Shown here: positions 1 through 6,414 of the stretch, one piece after another
How positions within the stretch are numbered: the first letter of the stretch is position 1
How the letters are laid out: each line of letters opens with the position of its first letter
Assembly (NCBI GenBank): GCA_031283515.1
Contig: JAITBS010000660.1
Span: 1-6,495 of the forward strand
DNA: 6,495 bases
Reading direction: 5' to 3'
Source: Planctomycetaceae bacterium
Lineage (GTDB): Bacteria; Planctomycetota; Planctomycetia; Pirellulales; Thermoguttaceae
Made by a program: the position numbers and the translations under genes
The notes under the pieces: generated by a model
Seen by the model: the letters and a program-made list of their open reading frames with translations, nothing else
Told to the model about the DNA's origin: nothing
Database searches by the model: none

Positions 1-189
1 TTTCAGACAACCTTTTAATTTTTTCAAATCAATTTCAGGTTTAGTGTTTGGTAACATATTGGGTTGCGGTAATTTTATCAATGGTAACACGATAATCTCA
101 ACCTCCTGATCACGTAAACCAACAGGTAAATCAACAACCGAAGCCAATTGATCCGAATGAATAACTGTTCGTAATATTTCTGTTTGCAT
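1..189 (-). CDS. Small antitoxin-like protein, N-terminal part (runs off the left edge)
   Basis: An open frame starts at the ATG at 187-189 and stays open for 63 codons to the window edge, so the stop is not seen. The product begins MQTEILRTVIHSDQLASVVD, continues with a short acidic/hydrophobic stretch (LRDQEVEIIVLPL, residues 25-37), then a proline/asparagine-rich linker and LKKLKGCLK at the edge. This layout (short N-terminal strand, 'DLP' turn, 'VEIIVLP' strand, then a linker leading to a G-x-L-K segment) resembles small antitoxin-type proteins that often precede PIN-domain toxins. I infer this from general resemblance and cannot name the family. A good ribosome binding site (AAGGA, 10 nt spacer) supports the start. 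It lies 39 bp downstream of the HzsA-related gene on the same strand, so it may be read through from that operon or have its own promoter. It could instead be an unrelated small protein. The frame is well supported; the role is not. Confidence 0.6.
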   Translation of the reverse strand, partial: MQTEILRTVIHSDQLASVVDLPVGLRDQEVEIIVLPLIKLPQPNMLPNTKPEIDLKKLKGCLK

Positions 190-191
190 TT

Positions 192-208
192 CAATAAAAT
201 CCTTATTG
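192..208 (-). promoter_or_regulatory. RBS of the antitoxin-like gene inside a small inverted repeat
   Basis: On the minus strand this reads CAATAA-GGATT-TTATTG: perfect 6-bp arms around a 5-nt loop. The AAGGA ribosome binding site (plus-strand 200-204) sits in the loop and the edge of the left arm, 10 nt before the ATG at 189. The ribosome binding site is convincing. The hairpin or operator reading is weak, because the arms are short and almost entirely A/T. Confidence 0.5.
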
Positions 209-228
209 TTATAAAAAAAGTTACGATT

Positions 229-2448
229 TCACCATATTTTACCGCTAAAAACCGGTTTAGGACGGAAATCGCGTCGTCCTTCATATTTTATGTTACGTCT
301 TCCGTAATAACTGCCGTAGTATTGACAATTTGTATCAATCCATGTTTGAAAACGAATTTGTTCTTCGAGTGTTAAGTGAATATCTGCGTGATCTTTTTTC
401 CAATATTCGACACGTTTTTGTTTCACCGGATCGGACAGTATTATTTTACCATCCGATAACATTGCGGCAAGAACACTGCTATGCGAACCAAGACTCTTGG
501 GCGGCAAATATTCGACATTTCCTGTTTTGGGATGATGTTCACCTATTGTTACACCAACCAAATCATGATCAATCCATTGTTGCGGTTCATAACGGTCAGG
601 AACGAGTTGTTCATACGAAATATTAAATAAGCGTGTCAAATTGCCATCCAACCGCAGATTTCCTTGAGGCTTCGTTTCGCTATGACATTCGATACAATAT
701 TTATTCCAAATCGGTTGAATATCCTGAACATAATCAATAACTCGTCTTGGAAAATCATCACCGGGTTGCGGTTGCGGAAAATCCGGTTCCCGTAACAGGG
801 ATTGAGGCTGCCGTTTAGCAATGGAATTTTGAATTTCGTTGCGCCGTTCATGGCAACCGATACATGACCGCACTTCACCCGGCATCGAATAAATGTACGT
901 CCGTTCTGTCTGAACGGCGGCATAATTTTCATCTAAAGCCTGCACAAAAATATTTGCCTCCGCAGGTACATAATAATTTGCCGAACCGTCCTTTTCAACC
1001 GGAATCACACCATGTAACACTTTTAGAACAAGATGAGTTCCTTTTGTAATTGCGGCATGTTGTTGACCATATTCGTCATCGAAATCCCAACGTCTTGCAC
1101 TCCAAGGACGCGGAACTTGTTCTAAAATCCTCAGATATTTTATCGTTCCTCGCGGAATGTTGTCAAGACCATGATAAACATCGGCAACAAACATGCGGGC
1201 AAGTTTACGTTGCGATAAATCAGGATCAATATGACCGGACAGAATCGGCGGAACCGGTCGCGGCAAAACCGGTATCGGATTCCAACAGGAAATTTTCGTA
1301 TCACGATAAACTAGTAACACTTTTCCCTTTGAGTCCAGTAAATAAAGACCATATCCTTTGGGATCAACAACTTCCGTTCCCTTTGGCTTATGTGAAACGA
1401 TAAATAAATCTTTATCAAGCGGAAACACTTCTTTGAATAACGTTCCATGACCTTCGCGGTCAATATACCATGTGTTTGTTTGCGTATCAAAAAATTCCCA
1501 ACCGACTTCTTCGGTGATGCGTACATACGGAGTCATGGATTCCATTCGTGTTTTCGTGCGAATATCTCCGTTGGTATTAACACGGAAAACCGGTCCCATT
1601 GCAGTATAAGGAGAATGGGGAGCGCCGGTAAAAACAAACCAACCCGATAAATCTGGAATTTCACGTCCATAAATAAAAGTCGGCGGCAATGCAATGTTGT
1701 TACCGAAAACTTCCGATGTTGCCGTGCCGTCCGGTCGCATTGACCAGAGACATTTGACCGAAACGCTGCCTTTATCAACATATTCCCAACGTGTGTACAA
1801 AATTCGTCCGTCCGATAAACAGACCGGTGATGATTCACTAACAGCACTGCCCGAAAGTTTTCTAATATTCGTTCCCTCCGGCGAGCAACGATAAAGTACT
1901 GTGGTGGTTAATGTATCAGGGGCATCACAAGTGATACCATAGTGACAACGTGACGACACGAAACAAATATCACCGTCAGGAAGCCAACAAGGACTCAAAT
2001 CATCCGTTCCATGATGATACCAGTTCTTGTACAATTTGATTAAACGTTCTTCATTCGCTGGAGCAGGTAACACTTGACGTAAACCGGTTCCGTCAATGCC
2101 GACTTCATAAAGCCGATAACCTTCATGGAGCGATTTTTTCCATGCGAAAACAATTTTTGTCGCGTTAAAATTTAAATCAAACCGTTCAAAAACTCCGTTT
2201 TTCAAATCAGAACAAAGATCGGTAACAAGACCGCTTTTCAAATCAAGAACACAAATATTCCCGCCCGGTAAAAATGCACTGTTGACATATTCCGTATAAT
2301 AATTACTCGCTGTGTACGTAAAACGTTTGACAAAAACAATTTTTTCAATACCGCGTTTCAAAAGCATCTCTCTTGCCGTAACTGTTTCATCGGCATAAAG
2401 CGGAGAAAGGACTATGAAAAATATAATGAAAAAAAAGAAAGAACGCAT
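229..2448 (-). CDS. HzsA-related secreted diheme protein with PD40-type propeller
   Basis: This 739-residue protein starts with an export signal (MR, a Phe/Ile-rich core at 3-15, and a likely signal peptidase site after Leu-Tyr-Ala19), so it acts outside the cytoplasmic membrane. Residues ~40-400 form a PD40/TolB-like beta-propeller; blade motifs include LPGGNICVLDL (60-70), FNATKIVFAW (94-103), LSPCWLPDGDICFVSSR (151-167) and SSPVCLSDGRILYTR (206-220). Residues ~415-525 match the middle domain of hydrazine synthase alpha (VADVYHGL, PRGTIKYLRILE, VPVEKDGSANYYVPA, FVQALDE). Two heme c sites follow: CIGCH at 529-533, and CIECH at 585-589 inside a cytochrome-c-like segment (DIQPIWNKYCIECH, then LPPKSLGSHSS). 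The architecture and length are those of HzsA-related proteins, which many non-anammox planctomycetes carry and whose reaction is unknown. The residue four after the first CXXCH His is Asn537, not the Tyr I recall in true HzsA, and no HzsB/C gene is nearby, so hydrazine synthesis is unlikely. The ATG lies 6 bp after the upstream stop with no clear Shine-Dalgarno, suggesting translational coupling. Confidence 0.9.
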   Translation of the reverse strand: MRSFFFFIIFFIVLSPLYADETVTAREMLLKRGIEKIVFVKRFTYTASNYYTEYVNSAFLPGGNICVLDLKSGLVTDLCSDLKNGVFERFDLNFNATKIVFAWKKSLHEGYRLYEVGIDGTGLRQVLPAPANEERLIKLYKNWYHHGTDDLSPCWLPDGDICFVSSRCHYGITCDAPDTLTTTVLYRCSPEGTNIRKLSGSAVSESSPVCLSDGRILYTRWEYVDKGSVSVKCLWSMRPDGTATSEVFGNNIALPPTFIYGREIPDLSGWFVFTGAPHSPYTAMGPVFRVNTNGDIRTKTRMESMTPYVRITEEVGWEFFDTQTNTWYIDREGHGTLFKEVFPLDKDLFIVSHKPKGTEVVDPKGYGLYLLDSKGKVLLVYRDTKISCWNPIPVLPRPVPPILSGHIDPDLSQRKLARMFVADVYHGLDNIPRGTIKYLRILEQVPRPWSARRWDFDDEYGQQHAAITKGTHLVLKVLHGVIPVEKDGSANYYVPAEANIFVQALDENYAAVQTERTYIYSMPGEVRSCIGCHERRNEIQNSIAKRQPQSLLREPDFPQPQPGDDFPRRVIDYVQDIQPIWNKYCIECHSETKPQGNLRLDGNLTRLFNISYEQLVPDRYEPQQWIDHDLVGVTIGEHHPKTGNVEYLPPKSLGSHSSVLAAMLSDGKIILSDPVKQKRVEYWKKDHADIHLTLEEQIRFQTWIDTNCQYYGSYYGRRNIKYEGRRDFRPKPVFSGKIW

Positions 2449-2454
2449 TTTCTG

Positions 2455-4626
2455 TTATGGAATAATATCCGGTGTTTGTTCCGTTGTCTTTTCTGGAATT
2501 TCAGACAGTATTTCCGATGGAGCGTCCACGTCAAGACGGTCAATAAATACTGCACATAAATCAACTTTGCGGCTGTAATTTTTGTCAATTTTAATATAAT
2601 AAGTACCAGAACCCGTTAGTTCAAAACGCGGATAAACGCCGTTGCCGAAATCGGTAACACGTGCGGCGGCAAGCGGTGTTTGTTCCGCTGCCCATTCATC
2701 AGCACGCCGCCCAAGTTCACGCCAATCTCCTTTCGGGGTACGTATTTTCGGAACAGGTATTTCCGGTAAAATTTGTATCAAATAATCTCGCGGATTTTTG
2801 TTTGTAATAATATCAGGATCAACAAAAAATAAACTCAAACAGTAACGCCCCGGTTTATTCAATTTCACTTCACACCAAAGATGTTGCCCATCATACGTTT
2901 TCGGTACACCGTTTCCGTTACTGCTCCATGCCATCAGATTTTTTGCAACAGATTCATGGTGTTCGTGATGTTCTCCATGTTCCTCATGCTCGTCGTGTTT
3001 CTCATGTTCGTTATGCTGGTCATTAGTACCATGATGATCATGATTATGATTATGTTCGTGAGCTTCGTGGTGATGATGAGTATGAGATTGAACAAGTGTT
3101 ATGCGTTCAAGCGGTCGTGTTCGGTTGCCGACAAAACCGACAAACGGTCGGACTTTACAAAGGGTTTCATCAAAGGCAATCAGTTTATCGTGCGGCATCG
3201 AACCGCCGCCAATCAATGCGTATGTTTTACCATATTGACCTTCCCAATTTCGTTGCGTTACATAATCAATACCCACAAAAGAAGCGTAAGGATATTCTTG
3301 ATTTTTGTTTGCAGATTCCGTTTTAAGAATTATTTTGGTTTTAGGAAATAAAGCCGTCGATTCCTGTTTTTTAGGCGTTGCAATCGTTTTTGTTGCAATA
3401 TGATCAACGGGATATTCCATTGTTTCCAAATGACCGGATCGAGACGCAAGCATCATTGTTCCATTAGGTAACGGTGTCATGGTAACAATCTGATCTGTTT
3501 TCGTACCATAAAATCGGGTCGCGACTTTTGACATCTCTTCAAGAAATGCCATTGCCGTTTCGGGATCGTCGGATTTTGGTAACGTTTCACGATAAAAGGC
3601 GTCGGGTTTGATTGCAACACAACCAAGTGATTTTGTACCAATCCAAAGAATACCGTTTGTATCTTCAATCAGTAACGGAATATCATCTTCCGGTAACAAT
3701 TCACCAAATCTTGCTCTTGGAATCTCTTTCCATTTATACGGTGTTCCGGCAAGAAGTCCGCGAATTTTGTCACCGTAATCACGCCCGCGAAGGAAAAACC
3801 ATGTTTCGCCGCCGTCTCGGCTCCATGTCAAACCTGCCGTTGTTCCTGCCCAAATTGTTCCGTCCGAACTCGTCAATATTGTATTGATCTGATTCGACGG
3901 TAAGCCTTCACCGCAAGGATCAAGCGGAACAGGTGAAACATTCGGTGTCGAACCGGGACCAAAACGCCGTTTCGCCGAAATAAATTTTGAAACAGTATAA
4001 TTGCCGGAATCATCGCGGTTTAACCGGATAATTCCGTGACAATTTGTTCCGGCAAAAAGATTGCCCTTCGCATCAAATGTAACATCTGCAACTTGCCAAA
4101 TATCGTTTGAATTTTGATCGTCAGGATGAATCTCAATATCTTTCCAAGTATCAGACGCCGGAGAATAAACGGTAAGACTATTTTCTGTTGAAACAAAAAC
4201 ATCTCCATTCGGAGCAACACGGATTGTAAAAATTCTTGTTCCAAAATCATAATGTTTCCAATCATTTCCGTTTTTGACAAAAAGTCCATGACAAGATGTA
4301 CCAACCCAAAGACGATTTTGATGATCGACAACAAGTGAACGAACCGATGCAGTTTTGAGTTCATTAGGTACGGAAATCGGTTGTGATTCTTTTGTCGTTA
4401 CGTCAAAACAGTAAATGCCGTGTTTGTCCGTTCCGATCCAAACAGTGTTGACGCCGTCGTGATGTAACGCCGAAATGTTATGAATGTGTACGGCAACCGA
4501 TGACGAATTAAGCGGCTGTCCTTCGTTGTAACGCTCTGTACGAACTCGGAAAAAAACGAAATAGATTATCTGTGTTATAAAAAGAATGACGGCAATTAAA
4601 AGAACGATAAATAATAAACGTCGCAT
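2455..4626 (-). CDS. Membrane-anchored seven-blade propeller protein with His-rich insert
   Basis: The start chosen is the ATG at 4624-4626, giving 723 residues; AAGGAG lies 6 nt upstream. A TTG directly before it is open in frame but would sit only 3 nt from that site. One N-terminal membrane segment (residues ~4-27), preceded by MRR, suggests an anchored protein with an exported body. Seven propeller blades of the two-component-regulator (Reg_prop) type follow, at about 51-78, 95-127, 132-164, 189-210, 247-279, 316-342 and 380-406; typical cores are NTVWIGTDKHG, NRLWVGTSCHG, GTIWAGTTAG and GILWIGTKSLG. No histidine kinase or other output domain follows. Residues ~445-700 look like a jelly-roll or carbohydrate-binding-type domain seen in planctomycete proteins (TQRNWEGQYGK 457-467; DGQHLWCEVKLNKPGRYCLS; KVDLCAVFIDRL near the end), split by a His-rich tract at 515-557. 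The tail is a short Thr/Pro/Glu-rich segment. It lies 30 bp after the glycosyltransferase gene and 6 bp before the diheme gene. A sensor, scaffold or metal/sugar-binding role is inference; the function is unknown. Confidence 0.85.
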   Translation of the reverse strand: MRRLLFIVLLIAVILFITQIIYFVFFRVRTERYNEGQPLNSSSVAVHIHNISALHHDGVNTVWIGTDKHGIYCFDVTTKESQPISVPNELKTASVRSLVVDHQNRLWVGTSCHGLFVKNGNDWKHYDFGTRIFTIRVAPNGDVFVSTENSLTVYSPASDTWKDIEIHPDDQNSNDIWQVADVTFDAKGNLFAGTNCHGIIRLNRDDSGNYTVSKFISAKRRFGPGSTPNVSPVPLDPCGEGLPSNQINTILTSSDGTIWAGTTAGLTWSRDGGETWFFLRGRDYGDKIRGLLAGTPYKWKEIPRARFGELLPEDDIPLLIEDTNGILWIGTKSLGCVAIKPDAFYRETLPKSDDPETAMAFLEEMSKVATRFYGTKTDQIVTMTPLPNGTMMLASRSGHLETMEYPVDHIATKTIATPKKQESTALFPKTKIILKTESANKNQEYPYASFVGIDYVTQRNWEGQYGKTYALIGGGSMPHDKLIAFDETLCKVRPFVGFVGNRTRPLERITLVQSHTHHHHEAHEHNHNHDHHGTNDQHNEHEKHDEHEEHGEHHEHHESVAKNLMAWSSNGNGVPKTYDGQHLWCEVKLNKPGRYCLSLFFVDPDIITNKNPRDYLIQILPEIPVPKIRTPKGDWRELGRRADEWAAEQTPLAAARVTDFGNGVYPRFELTGSGTYYIKIDKNYSRKVDLCAVFIDRLDVDAPSEILSEIPEKTTEQTPDIIP
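2953..3084 (-). repeat. In-frame His-rich low-complexity tract with two periodicities
   Basis: This encodes residues 515-558 of the propeller protein. Residues 515-557 hold 20 His and 12 Asp/Glu in 43 positions. Residues 523-532 alternate as HEHNHNHDHH. Residues 538-558 form seven HXX triplets (HNE, HEK, HDE, HEE, HGE, HHE, HHE), which at DNA level are seven degenerate 9-bp units (2953-3015). The codons are mixed (14 CAT and 6 CAC; GAA and GAG both used), so the pattern is kept at protein level and is not a fresh slippage tract. Such tracts commonly bind Zn, Ni, Co or Cu; binding here is inferred. Confidence 0.85.
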
Positions 4627-4632
4627 CAATTT

Positions 4633-4638
4633 CTCCTT
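4633..4638 (-). promoter_or_regulatory. Strong Shine-Dalgarno AAGGAG deciding the propeller gene start
   Basis: Reading the minus strand, AAGGAG is followed by six bases (AAATTG) and then ATG at 4626. This spacing is optimal for the ATG and too short (3 nt) for the TTG at 4629. It is the strongest ribosome binding site in the window and suggests this gene is translated independently of the gene before it. Confidence 0.8.
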
Positions 4639-4656
4639 GAAAAATAATGTATAAAG

Positions 4657-6414
4657 TTACTCAAAATCTCCTTCAATTAACATCGGCAGATCATATTGTT
4701 TCCGAAGACGATTGGCTTCCTCCAATGTAACATGAAAAATATAAATGGAATATCCGATTTTTTTAACAGGAATTAAATCGTGAAACCAATCGTAATCGTG
4801 ATCAGCATTATAGAGATCATTCGTACCAAGTAAATACCAACCGGGTTTGGGACCGACTGTCAATTGTTGAGCCCATGTTCCGGTCGGTTTTTGATACGGT
4901 CGCCATTTCGGAGGTGTTCCCGCACTGCGGATGTCCAGTGTTTCAAGCGGATAAATATTTGAAACTGAAACATAAAGCGGACGCGATTCGGGATGATTCG
5001 CCAACCAATCGCGTAACTCATAAAGGTCTTGCCCCCAATCAATATTACTGCCGAGCAGGTAACAGTGTCCTTGCGATGAACCGCCTACCGCTTCATTAAA
5101 ATACGACATCGAATAAGGATAAACCAAAAGACTGGAAATTGTTCCAAATAAAAGTATTACCGGAACGATAACACGGACAAACATAAATCGTGACAATAAC
5201 AAAATTCCGGCACGGCTAATCCAAATGTACAAAAACGGCAATGCCGGAATCATATAACGCGAATGAAGTGAAAAACCGGTTTGTGAACTCACTATCACAA
5301 AAATTGTAATAAATGGAACAACTAAAATAATTTCATCCTGCCATGTTGTACGAAATCGTGCAAAAAAGAAAAGAATGAAGGCAAGACCAAGTAAAATCAA
5401 CGTTCCAAGTGTTTCTTTTGTTGCGAGAACCACAAGATAATAATACCACCAACCGTGTTGTGAATATTGACCAAGTAAATAAGAAGGTATTCCTTGTTCA
5501 AAATCAACTCGTTGGGTATCAAAACCGAGAACAAATTGTTCCGGTAAAGGAACAGGAATTAAACCAAGCCATGTTTCGGAAAATTTGTTGACCGAATTTT
5601 CATTTGTTAATGAAACACTATAAAAAGTATAATTACCAAGCCGTTTGAAAGAACCGTCAAAACAATAACCAAGATTCAGTACGAAAATTCCGATTATTAG
5701 AATTATTATCAACTGCCCAAAATTTTTGAAACTTTTCTGTGATACCAGAAGCCAAAGAACCGGAAAAATTATAAAGGCAATAATCCATGTTAATTTGGTG
5801 AGCGGCAAAAGACCAAGTGTTACACCTGCAAGAACGGACATGACCCATGTTGGTTTTTTGAGCCAATGCCGAAAAGTATAAAGAGCAATAATTCCGAATG
5901 ATGCGGCGGTTACATCGGGACATATTGTTGCGCCCCAACCAAGAATAAAAGGGGAAAATGTCCAAAGTATCAGAAAAACAAAACCGCAACAACCGCCGAA
6001 AAGTTCACCGGCGAATTTGTAACCGAAATAGCCGCCAAGTAAAATTAACGGAATAAAAATCACACGACCAAGAAAAAAACATTGCCGAACTGTTTCAAAA
6101 TCGTTTGCTCTAATAAAGGAAACACCGCTTGCCCATTCGGAACGTTTTCGTGAATCGGGAGAATAGTCTGACCAATCGGTTTGGGGATGAATCATATTTG
6201 TTACGATAAAACCGATCAACATTCGGAGCAATGGCGGATTGGCGTGAAACAAATCGAATTGACCTGTTTCATAAAGCCGCAACGATGCCGCAATATGACC
6301 AATTTCCGTGCGGTTCGGAGAAGTCAACCAATCAAGACGTAACAAAAGAAACGCTTGCACAATCAGGACAAGAAATAAAAGCGGCAACCGGATGTCATCT
6401 TTATTGCGAAACAT
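4657..6414 (-). CDS. GT39-type (GT-C fold) membrane glycosyltransferase
   Basis: This 585-residue integral membrane protein is of the dolichyl/undecaprenyl-phosphate-sugar transferase type (GT39, PMT/ArnT-like). Such enzymes move a sugar from a polyprenyl-phosphate carrier to protein, lipid or glycan on the outer face of the cytoplasmic membrane. After a first membrane segment (~10-27) comes the expected first outer loop with an acidic residue, TEIGHIAASLRLYETG (36-51; Glu37 is the candidate catalytic base), then HANPPLLRMLIG (57-68), matching the 'NPPL' signature. About ten or eleven more hydrophobic segments run to ~432. An HSRYMIPALPFLYIWIS segment (384-400) matches the conserved 'RYxLPxxP' region. 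The soluble C-terminal part (~433-585) begins with SYFNEAVGG and GSNIDWGQDLYELRDWL, a block typical of planctomycete members. The length is normal for the family. Donor sugar and acceptor cannot be read from the sequence. It is the first gene of the apparent operon. The ATG at 6412-6414 has no recognisable Shine-Dalgarno, but no better in-frame start is visible. Confidence 0.87.
   Translation of the reverse strand: MFRNKDDIRLPLLFLVLIVQAFLLLRLDWLTSPNRTEIGHIAASLRLYETGQFDLFHANPPLLRMLIGFIVTNMIHPQTDWSDYSPDSRKRSEWASGVSFIRANDFETVRQCFFLGRVIFIPLILLGGYFGYKFAGELFGGCCGFVFLILWTFSPFILGWGATICPDVTAASFGIIALYTFRHWLKKPTWVMSVLAGVTLGLLPLTKLTWIIAFIIFPVLWLLVSQKSFKNFGQLIIILIIGIFVLNLGYCFDGSFKRLGNYTFYSVSLTNENSVNKFSETWLGLIPVPLPEQFVLGFDTQRVDFEQGIPSYLLGQYSQHGWWYYYLVVLATKETLGTLILLGLAFILFFFARFRTTWQDEIILVVPFITIFVIVSSQTGFSLHSRYMIPALPFLYIWISRAGILLLSRFMFVRVIVPVILLFGTISSLLVYPYSMSYFNEAVGGSSQGHCYLLGSNIDWGQDLYELRDWLANHPESRPLYVSVSNIYPLETLDIRSAGTPPKWRPYQKPTGTWAQQLTVGPKPGWYLLGTNDLYNADHDYDWFHDLIPVKKIGYSIYIFHVTLEEANRLRKQYDLPMLIEGDFE

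Noticed and set aside
190..228. Possible transcription terminator between the diheme gene and the small gene
   Set aside because: A T-run is present (minus-strand CTTTTTTT), but no G/C-rich stem precedes it. The only dyad lies after it, around the ribosome binding site.
636..932. Minus-strand frame overlapping the heme-binding region
   Set aside because: It is an alternative frame of the same strand inside the diheme gene. The CXXCH motifs and the conserved domain lie in the main frame, and no frameshift is needed.
330..1403. Several plus-strand open frames opposite the HzsA-related gene
   Set aside because: They are short shadows of a well-supported minus-strand gene, with no ribosome binding sites or recognisable motifs.
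229..2448. Annotation as genuine hydrazine synthase subunit alpha (hzsA)
   Set aside because: There is no HzsB/HzsC partner in the window, the tyrosine expected after the first CXXCH is missing, and HzsA-related proteins are widespread in non-anammox planctomycetes.
2881..3351. Plus-strand open frame encoding a Met/hydrophobic-rich 156-residue peptide
   Set aside because: It is the antisense of the His-rich tract: CAT codons read as ATG on the other strand, giving an artificial Met-rich 'membrane' protein. It overlaps a well-supported gene and shows no coding features of its own.
4020..4364. Minus-strand 114-residue hydrophobic frame within the propeller gene
   Set aside because: It is a shifted frame of the propeller repeats. 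The main frame has intact blades throughout this stretch.
229..6414. Frequent ACCGGT/AACCGG words across the window
   Set aside because: They fall inside coding sequence in varied frames and look like codon and dinucleotide preference (Pro/Gly/Thr/Val codons), not a spaced or ordered repeat.
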